From the NCBI GenBank assembly GCA_963799315.1, contig CAWCWP010000001.1:248001-312000 (forward strand): a stretch of 64,000 nt of DNA, given 5' to 3'. The DNA is from Parerythrobacter_A sp963799315. Its GTDB lineage: Bacteria; Pseudomonadota; Alphaproteobacteria; Sphingomonadales; Sphingomonadaceae. Shown one piece after another: positions 58,951-64,000 of the stretch. The position numbers and the translations under genes were made by a program. The notes beneath the pieces were generated by a model, which was not told the origin of the DNA, ran no database searches, and saw only the letters and a list, made by a program, of their open reading frames with translations. How positions within the stretch are numbered: the stretch's first letter is position 1; each line of letters opens with the position of its first letter.

Positions 58951-59184
58951 TTAGCATGTAGAGGTGAAGATTCCTCGATCATACGGTGCCGGGGTTTGCA
59001 AAACCCCTTTCGCGGGAAACGAAGTGATGGGACGGTTCTGGAGCGTCGTAAATCGTACCCATTCTTTTGAATGCACGTTCCACACTGCACCGGCTTCAAT
59101 TCCATCAATGAGAGGAATGCCCAGTTGTGCGCATTGCTCTTGAGTATATTCGATCAATTGAGCGCGAATGATATTGGTGGTCAT
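58951..59184 (-). CDS. Hypothetical ORF, 77 aa
   Basis: MTTNIIRAQLIEYTQEQCAQ, LGIPLIDGIEAGAVWNVHSK, EWVRFTTLQNRPITSFPAKG and VLQTPAPYDRGIFTSTC. The composition is that of a soluble protein with a plausible amino-acid balance, but no family is recognised. It diverges from the ORF at 59244 with about 60 bp between them. An extension to 59373 is possible but reads less like protein. Confidence 0.35.
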   Translation of the reverse strand: MTTNIIRAQLIEYTQEQCAQLGIPLIDGIEAGAVWNVHSKEWVRFTTLQNRPITSFPAKGVLQTPAPYDRGIFTSTC

Positions 59185-59243
59185 CGGAACGACGTGATCC
59201 ACGGCAATCTTGAATAAGCAATACGGTATTTGAAAATGACGGG

Positions 59244-59632
59244 ATGGACACTGTGGCTGATTTATGCACGAACGGGAAGACACCTTTCGTGTCGGTCGGG
59301 CGGCGGAATGCCAAATGGATACATAGGTTCCCGAACTGGGAAGGTATGGTTCGTCGTCCTGACGATTTAACAAGACCAGAACGGGTTCTAGAAGACTACG
59401 AGGCCACCCATGCGTTCATTTATGAAATCATTGTGCATTTAGAGCCTCCCCTGCAGTCTCAGATCAAGGTCTTAATAGCAGAGGATAGTCCAGGCTGGGA
59501 TGCCAAGCACGGCATACGTCAGGTACGCTGTTGCCCCTCCATGTCCGTGTCTTCACAATGGACGGGCTTCACTACGACAGGGGCGAGCTAGAAGGCACAC
59601 CGGCGATAAAGGATGACGAGATGCGTCCGTAG
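59244..59632 (+). CDS. Hypothetical protein, about 129 aa (one frameshift)
   Basis: MDTVADLCTNGKTPFVSVGR, RNAKWIHRFPNWEGMVRRPD, DLTRPERVLEDYEATHAFIY, EIIVHLEPPLQSQIKVLIAE and DSPGWDAKHG, then after a break near 59515 SGTLLPLHVRVFTMDGLHYD and RGELEGTPAIKDDEMRP to a TAG at 59632. Both frames read like good protein, so the break is probably a single-base error. Soluble and acidic, no known motif. Part of the A+T-richer island. Confidence 0.5.
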
Positions 59633-59673
59633 CAAGACGGGTAGATTTGGTATCTTGAAACCCGACAGCTTAC

Positions 59674-59796
59674 ATGGCCCCATACGCTCAGGACAAGTAT
59701 GTTTTGTTCGCCCTTCAGCTTCCCACCCAAGATCGGACAAACCATTTTCCTACACACCCCTCACGTGCATACCCAAATCCGCTCTTTCACAACTGA
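59674..59796 (+). CDS. Possible 40-aa ORF before the terminator
   Basis: MAPYAQDKYVLFALQLPTQD, RTNHFPTHPSRAYPNPLFHN. No ribosome-binding site stands out; included because a strong terminator follows 15 bp after its stop. It may equally be non-coding leader or a remnant. Confidence 0.25.
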   Translation: MAPYAQDKYVLFALQLPTQDRTNHFPTHPSRAYPNPLFHN

Positions 59797-59810
59797 ATAT
59801 CCGCACCTCA

Positions 59811-59837
59811 AAAAGCCCCGCTGGTCAGCGGGGCTTT
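59811..59837 (+). terminator. Rho-independent terminator at island end
   Basis: AAAGCCCCGCT and AGCGGGGCTTT around a short loop with A and T tracts on both sides; strong in either direction. Confidence 0.9.
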
Positions 59838-59938
59838 CGTGTTTTTGGCGCGCCCTATGGACACGCTCGCAAACGGCGCCGTGAATGTATTTCGTGAACC
59901 TGCACCCCACCCTCCATGCTGCGCGAAAACCACGTCCA

Positions 59939-59963
59939 GGCCTAAACTTCCCTAAACTTCCGC
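59939..59963. repeat. 25-bp dispersed repeat, copy 2 (inverted)
   Basis: Perfect reverse complement of 1998-2022: CCTAAACTTC twice in tandem. Lies at the island edge, about 50 bp past the stop of the photolyase gene. Confidence 0.9.
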
Positions 59964-60012
59964 CGGATTATCGCGCGTTCCCAGCGCGGTAGCTAAACCC
60001 GTCAATTCCGCC

Positions 60013-61575
60013 TCACCCGTTCCGCGCCCACCCGTCCTTCGCCGGTTCTAGCGTATCCAAAAAAGCCTCCGCACTGTCCAGATACTCCGCTTGCCGTTCC
60101 TCGCCCATCCGGTCCCAGTTGCTGTAAATGCGCCCGACGCGGTTGTTGTTTTCCAGCCGGTCGCGGTGGCGGTCGAGGAAGTGCCAGTAGAGCGCGTTGA
60201 AGGGGCAGGCGTCGGGGCCGGTTTTCTTCGACACGGTGTAGCGGCAGTCGCGGCAGTAATTGCTCATCTTGTTGATGTAATTGCCGCTCGCCGCATAGGG
60301 TTTGCTCGCCAGCTTGCCGCCATCGGCATAGAGCACCATCGCCGCCACATTGGGCAGTTCGACCCATTCATAGGCGTCGGCATAGACCACCAGGTACCAG
60401 TCCTGCACCGCCTGCGGGTCCAGTCCCGCGATCAGCGCGAAGTTGCCCAGCACCATCAGCCGCTGGATATGGTGCGCGTGGGCATTGTCGCGGGTGGAGC
60501 GCACGCAGTCGGAGAGGCAGCGCATGTCGGTCTCGCCGGTCCAGTAGAACTCGGGCAGCGGGCGGTGCGCGTCCAGCGCGTTGTCGGTTTTCAGGTCCGG
60601 CATGAACCGCCAGTAAAAGCCGCGCACATATTCGCGCCAGCCGATGATCTGGCGGATGAAGCCCTCCACCGCATTCAGCGGCGCGCGGCCCTCGCGGTAT
60701 TCCTCTTCGGCGCGCCGGCACAGGGCGAGCGGGTCGAGCAGGCCGAGATTGAGGCTGGTCGAGATCATGGAGTGAAACAGCTGGTCGTTCCCGAACACCA
60801 TCGCATCCTGATAGTCGCCGAACTTGCCGAGCCGTTCCGCGAAAAAGGCGTCGGCGGCCTTCTCGGCTTGGGCCGCGGTGACGGGCCAGCCGAAATTGTC
60901 GAGCGTGCCGAAGTGCTCACCGAACCGGTCTTCGACCAGCGCGATGCATTCGGCGGTAATGTCGTCGGGTTTGAACAGCGGGCGTTCGGGAGCGGACAGG
61001 CCTTCCTTGGGCGGTTTGCGGTTTTCCGCATCGTAGTTCCACTGGCCGCCTTCGGGCTTGTCGCCGTCGGTGATCAGCAGGCCGGTCTTCTTCCGCATTT
61101 CGCGATAGAAGAACTCCATCCGGTGGGTCTTGCGATCCGCCGCCCAGTCGTCGAATTCCGCGCGGGAGCAGACATAGCGGTCGTCGGGCAGGATCTCGAC
61201 CGGGCAGTCGAACTTGTCGGGCCATTCCTCGATGGCCTGCTGCACCCGCCACTCGCCCGCTTCGGTGACGCGAATTTCCTGTGGGTCGTGGCGTTCGATG
61301 GCGCGGGCAACTTCGCCCGTGAAACTGTCCGAATTGTCGTCGTCGCCGAGCGCGATGTAATCGACCGTCCACCCCGCATCGCGCAGCTCGGCGGCGAAGT
61401 GACGCATGGCGGAGAAGACCAGCGCGATCTTCTGCTTGTGATGCTTGACGTACGTGGCCTCGTCCCAGACCTCCATCATCAGGATGACGCTGCCATCCTT
61501 GGTCGGCCCGCGCAGCGAGGGCAGGGTGCGGGTCAGCTGGTCGCCGAGGATTGGGATGAGAACGGGCTGTGTCAT
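60013..61575 (-). CDS. FeS-BCP-type (6-4) photolyase / cryptochrome-like protein
   Basis: 520 aa, intact. Photolyase-related family: VLIPILGDQLTRTLPSLRGP at the N-terminus, GFIRQIIGWREYVRGFYWRF in the FAD domain and HHIQRLMVLGNFALIAGLDP. The iron-sulfur cysteines are visible: DMRCLSD and MSNYCRDCRYTVSKKTGPDA plus CPFN, giving four Cys for a [4Fe-4S] cluster, as in prokaryotic (6-4) photolyases (PhrB of Agrobacterium). It should repair UV (6-4) photoproducts using blue light. Stands alone. Confidence 0.93.
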   Translation of the reverse strand: MTQPVLIPILGDQLTRTLPSLRGPTKDGSVILMMEVWDEATYVKHHKQKIALVFSAMRHFAAELRDAGWTVDYIALGDDDNSDSFTGEVARAIERHDPQEIRVTEAGEWRVQQAIEEWPDKFDCPVEILPDDRYVCSRAEFDDWAADRKTHRMEFFYREMRKKTGLLITDGDKPEGGQWNYDAENRKPPKEGLSAPERPLFKPDDITAECIALVEDRFGEHFGTLDNFGWPVTAAQAEKAADAFFAERLGKFGDYQDAMVFGNDQLFHSMISTSLNLGLLDPLALCRRAEEEYREGRAPLNAVEGFIRQIIGWREYVRGFYWRFMPDLKTDNALDAHRPLPEFYWTGETDMRCLSDCVRSTRDNAHAHHIQRLMVLGNFALIAGLDPQAVQDWYLVVYADAYEWVELPNVAAMVLYADGGKLASKPYAASGNYINKMSNYCRDCRYTVSKKTGPDACPFNALYWHFLDRHRDRLENNNRVGRIYSNWDRMGEERQAEYLDSAEAFLDTLEPAKDGWARNG

Positions 61576-61621
61576 GCCGTTTCAACGGGTTACATACGAA
61601 ACCGTGCCCCAATCGCGTATG

Positions 61622-62269
61622 TTAGCTTGCGGGAAAGCGAGCATCGCACAGGTCGATATAGCCGTCTGGATCGCCCTGTGCGAAGGCGGTGCGAAGCTGT
61701 GTCATCATAAGCGCCTCGCCTTCGCCACCGGCCAGCGCCATCAGCAATTCGGCATCGCCCTCCAGCGCGGTGCCGAGCTGTTCCTGCAGCCCGGTAATTT
61801 TCGCGCTATCACCGCCGAAATCCTCGCTCTCGCCCTGGATTGCGCCCGCAACGAAACCGGCCATCGCGGTGCAAGCCAGGATCGCGTCGCTATCGCTTTC
61901 GGGCAGAGCGAGCGGTTCGCCGGGGAAGCGTTCGTCGCAGGTGGCGATGGCCCCGGCATAGTCCTGCGCACCAAGCGTTTCGGCCACGTTTTCGGTGCCG
62001 TTGAGGATGTCGATTACGGTCGACATGGCGAAATCGTCGCGCTGGGCGGCGGCGATCATCGGGTAACGGATGGCGGCGACGAATTCGTCATAGGTGACGG
62101 CGTCATCCTCCGCCTTGTCTTCGCGCAGGTTCAGGCCCTTGGCGACGAAGCAAGTGCGCGCGGCCTCGACAGCATCTTCGGACAGTTCGACGGGCGGTGC
62201 GGTGCTGCATCCGGTCAGCAGGGCACCTATCGCTACGGTCGTGGTCATGGTTCGGTACAGCATTGTCAT
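61622..62269 (-). CDS. Hypothetical lipoprotein, 215 aa
   Basis: Signal TTTVAIGALLTGCSTAPPVE with lipobox LLTGC. The mature part is helical and acidic: ELSEDAVEAARTCFVAKGLN, YDEFVAAIRYPMIAAAQRDD, GAIATCDERFPGEPLALPES and AFAQGDPDGYIDLCDARFPA. CDERFP and CDARFP suggest two copies of a short repeat with a Cys each. Function unknown. Between the photolyase and GST genes, same strand; terminates 16 bp before the GST stop region. Confidence 0.7.
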   Translation of the reverse strand: MTMLYRTMTTTVAIGALLTGCSTAPPVELSEDAVEAARTCFVAKGLNLREDKAEDDAVTYDEFVAAIRYPMIAAAQRDDFAMSTVIDILNGTENVAETLGAQDYAGAIATCDERFPGEPLALPESDSDAILACTAMAGFVAGAIQGESEDFGGDSAKITGLQEQLGTALEGDAELLMALAGGEGEALMMTQLRTAFAQGDPDGYIDLCDARFPAS

Positions 62270-62288
62270 CCCCTGTAGGTTTCGCGGT

Positions 62289-62931
62289 TCAGGCCAGGTT
62301 CGGTTCGACGCCCGGCTCGCATTTCGCCCAGGCGCGCTGATAGGCTTCGCGCGCGCCGATGCGTTGCAGGTAAGCGGCGATGTTCGGGAATTTTTCCAGC
62401 GTGGTGGCGCGGGTCATGCGGGCGGTGGTCAGGCAATAAACCATCATGATGTCCGCCAGTGTTAGTTGTCCGCCGCCGAAGAACTCCGCTTCTCCCAGCC
62501 GTTTCTCGGCCATGCGCCATGCTTTGGCGGTGCGGTCCGCCACGAAGGAGCCGGGCAGTTCGTTCTGCGGCTGGGCCATCGACAGCATCAGCTGCATCAT
62601 GCCGTTGGTCATGAAGGTGCCGTTGGCGAAATGCAGCCAGAACAGGTGGTCGGCGAAATCGGCGTGGTCGGGCGCGAGGCTGTGCTTTCGCCTCGCCATA
62701 TTTGCGGTCGACATATTCGCAGATCGCGCCGCTTTCGGCGAGAACGAGGTCGCCGTCCTCGATGACCGGAGCCATTCCGGAGGGGTGCAGCGCCTTCAGT
62801 TCGTCGGGCGCAAGGCGATTGTCGGCGCGGCGGTCGTACCGCTTGAACATGTACTCCAGCCCCAGCTCCTCCGCCAGCCAGACGACCCGTTCCGATTGCG
62901 AAATGCCGAGGTGATGGATGGTGAGTGTCAT
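62289..62931 (-). CDS. Glutathione S-transferase family protein (one frameshift)
   Basis: About 213 aa. Thioredoxin-like N-terminal domain: LTIHHLGISQSERVVWLAEE (Ser near the start as catalytic residue), PSGMAPVIEDGDLVLAESGA (cis-Pro and SESGA-like GSH site). After a break near 62690 the helical C-terminal domain follows: LAPDHADFADHLFWLHFANG, MAEKRLGEAEFFGGGQLTLA (with LTLADI) and ending KCEPGVEPNLA. Detoxification or reductase activity; substrate unknown. Confidence 0.88.
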
Positions 62932-62972
62932 GGGGCGGGTTCCTTATGTAATGGCGCGCTAGTCTCTACACC

Positions 62973-63060
62973 GTTCATCCTGAGCTTGTCGAAGGATCGT
63001 TCTTTTTCTGCACCGTGGCTAAAGCGAAGGACGGCCCTTCGACAAGCTCAGGGCGAACGG
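62973..63060. repeat. REP-like inverted pair of CCTTCGACAAGCTCAGG elements
   Basis: Left arm 62973-62997 and right arm 63035-63060 match in inverted orientation (about 23 of 26 positions), with 37 bp between. Lies between the GST and priA genes and could fold into a long hairpin. Confidence 0.9.
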
Positions 63061-63075
63061 ATTTTTCACGCAGGG

Positions 63076-64000
63076 TCACACGAAGCTATACGGATCGATG
63101 TCCACGCTTACACGCACCCCGCGCGGCATGTCGAGCGCGCCGAGCCAGGTGCGGATCACGTCCTGCACCTGCGCGCTGCGCCGCGCATTCAGCAGCAGGC
63201 GATACCGGTAGCGGTTGCGCAGCAGGCTGAGCGGGGCAGGCGCGGGGCCGAGGATGGCGATGTCGGCATGGTTCGGCTTGGCGTTGCCGATGGCGCGGGC
63301 CGCGTCGCGCGCCTCGGCTTCGTCTTCGGAACTGACGATAATCGCGGCCCAGCGTCCGAAAGGCGGGGCACCGGCATGGCGGCGCGCATCGGTTTCGGCG
63401 TCGTAGAACGCATCGCGATCGCCCGCCGCCAGCGCGTCGATCACCGGCGCATCGGGATGGCGGGTCTGGATGAGGACCAGCCCCGGCTTCTCGCCACGGC
63501 CTGCACGCCCCGCGACTTGCGCGACCTGTTGGTAGGTGCGCTCCGCCGCGCGCAGGTCGCCGCCCTCCAGCCCCAGATCGGCATCGACGACGCCAACCAA
63601 AGTCAATTCCGGGAAATGGAATCCCTTCGTCACCAGCTGCGTGCCGACGATCACGTCGATGGCGCGCGCCTCGGCCTGCGCCACGAAATCCGCTGCTTTG
63701 TCGGGCGTGTTGAGCGTGTCCGACGTGACCACCGCCACCCGCGCTTCGGGCAGGATGTCGCGCACTTCGTCGGCAATACGTTCCACGCCGGGACCGCAGG
63801 CGACAAGGCAGTCCGGTTCGCCGCATTCGGGACAGGCGTCGGGCGGCGGCGTCTCGTGGCCGCAATGGTGGCAGGCGAGCCGCTGGGTGAAGCGATGCTC
63901 CACCAGCCAGGCGCTGCAATTCGGGCATTCGAAGCGGAACCCGCAATGGCGGCACAGCGTCAGCGGGGCATAGCCGCGCCGGTTCAGGAACAGCAGCGAT
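63076..64000 (-). CDS. priA: Primosomal protein N' (PriA), C-terminal part
   Basis: About 308 residues up to the window edge. Zinc-binding region: FLNRRGYAPLTLCRHCGFRF with ECPNCSAW, then CHHCGHETPPPDACPECGEP. Helicase motif V region VGTQLVTKGFHFPELTLVGV, motif VI QVAQVAGRAGRGEKPGLVLI, and the C-terminal domain to VDIDPYSFV. PriA restarts stalled replication forks as a 3'-5' helicase. The N-terminal DNA-binding and Walker A parts lie beyond the window. Confidence 0.97.
   Translation of the reverse strand, partial: SLLFLNRRGYAPLTLCRHCGFRFECPNCSAWLVEHRFTQRLACHHCGHETPPPDACPECGEPDCLVACGPGVERIADEVRDILPEARVAVVTSDTLNTPDKAADFVAQAEARAIDVIVGTQLVTKGFHFPELTLVGVVDADLGLEGGDLRAAERTYQQVAQVAGRAGRGEKPGLVLIQTRHPDAPVIDALAAGDRDAFYDAETDARRHAGAPPFGRWAAIIVSSEDEAEARDAARAIGNAKPNHADIAILGPAPAPLSLLRNRYRYRLLLNARRSAQVQDVIRTWLGALDMPRGVRVSVDIDPYSFV

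Noticed and set aside
60091..61710. 539-aa open frame antisense to the photolyase gene
   Set aside because: The photolyase on the minus strand has all conserved blocks and iron-sulfur cysteines; the antisense product has none.

Overview
The window reads as a chromosomal segment of a GC-rich alphaproteobacterium, most likely Sphingomonadales and probably close to Erythrobacteraceae. The support is the circularly permuted two-piece tmRNA with tag ANDNEALAIAA, the gene orders lptD-surA-pdxA-rsmA, purM-purN and pepA-DUF2256-holC, an HdaA-type replication regulator, a SciP-like DUF1153 protein, a split atp operon carrying only F1 genes, and the dispersed repeat CCTTCGACAAGCTCAGG that is common in sphingomonads. 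No rRNA, tRNA, CRISPR array or intact insertion sequence is visible. The taxonomic placement is inference from gene content.

Layout. 0-10 kb: a partial extensin-like lipoprotein, a short-chain dehydrogenase, a ZIP-like membrane protein, a periplasmic thioredoxin/CcdA pair, a decayed patch with copies of the typA tail, an outer-membrane barrel, TypA and a TonB receptor. 10-20.4 kb: small membrane proteins (RDD, DUF805), an ABC exporter (FtsX-like permease and LolD-like ATPase) divergent from a TesA-like esterase, RecF, a small PspC unit behind a sigma-54-type promoter, then LemA/TPM/TPM/NUDIX/SDR on the minus strand. 20.4-27.5 kb: MscL, ssrA, AstB/AstA with an M20 hydrolase, and malate synthase G. 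27.7-35 kb: the lptD-surA-pdxA-rsmA cluster divergent from pepA-DUF2256-holC. 35-47.2 kb: Ndk, a PurN-YjbR fusion, PurM, a DUF2066 protein, HdaA, CysE, DUF2794, membrane proteins, an SDR, Gph divergent from GlmU, and an HNH protein. 47.2-53.1 kb: a DUF1153 protein and the F1 ATP synthase operon atpHAG-(lipoprotein)-atpDC. 53.2-58.1 kb: an S1 protease with a novel membrane-anchored extension, an SRPBCC/Ada/PEP-mutase-like operon and a CPBP protease. 58.1-60.0 kb: an A+T-richer island of unrecognised ORFs. 60.0-64 kb: an FeS-containing (6-4) photolyase-like protein, a lipoprotein, a GST and the C-terminal part of PriA.

Quality of the sequence matters here. Many genes that must be intact in the cell (atpA, atpD, atpG, atpH, recF, pepA, pdxA, surA, lptD) are broken by single-base frameshifts. 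Most can be repaired by removing one base, so they look like insertion-type consensus errors rather than biology. They cluster at 11.0-17.3 kb and 48.0-53.1 kb. For these genes one span is given from the inferred true start to the inferred true stop, and the break points are described. Coordinates of starts in broken genes are inferred from frame and family architecture.

The most unusual items are three copies of the typA 3' tail, one joined to a fragment resembling the N-terminus of an MmeI-type DNA methylase; the sigma-54-like promoter in front of the tiny ORF plus PspC pair; the A+T-richer island with an overlapping two-gene unit of unknown family; the PurN-YjbR fusion; and a lipoprotein gene inserted between atpG and atpD.
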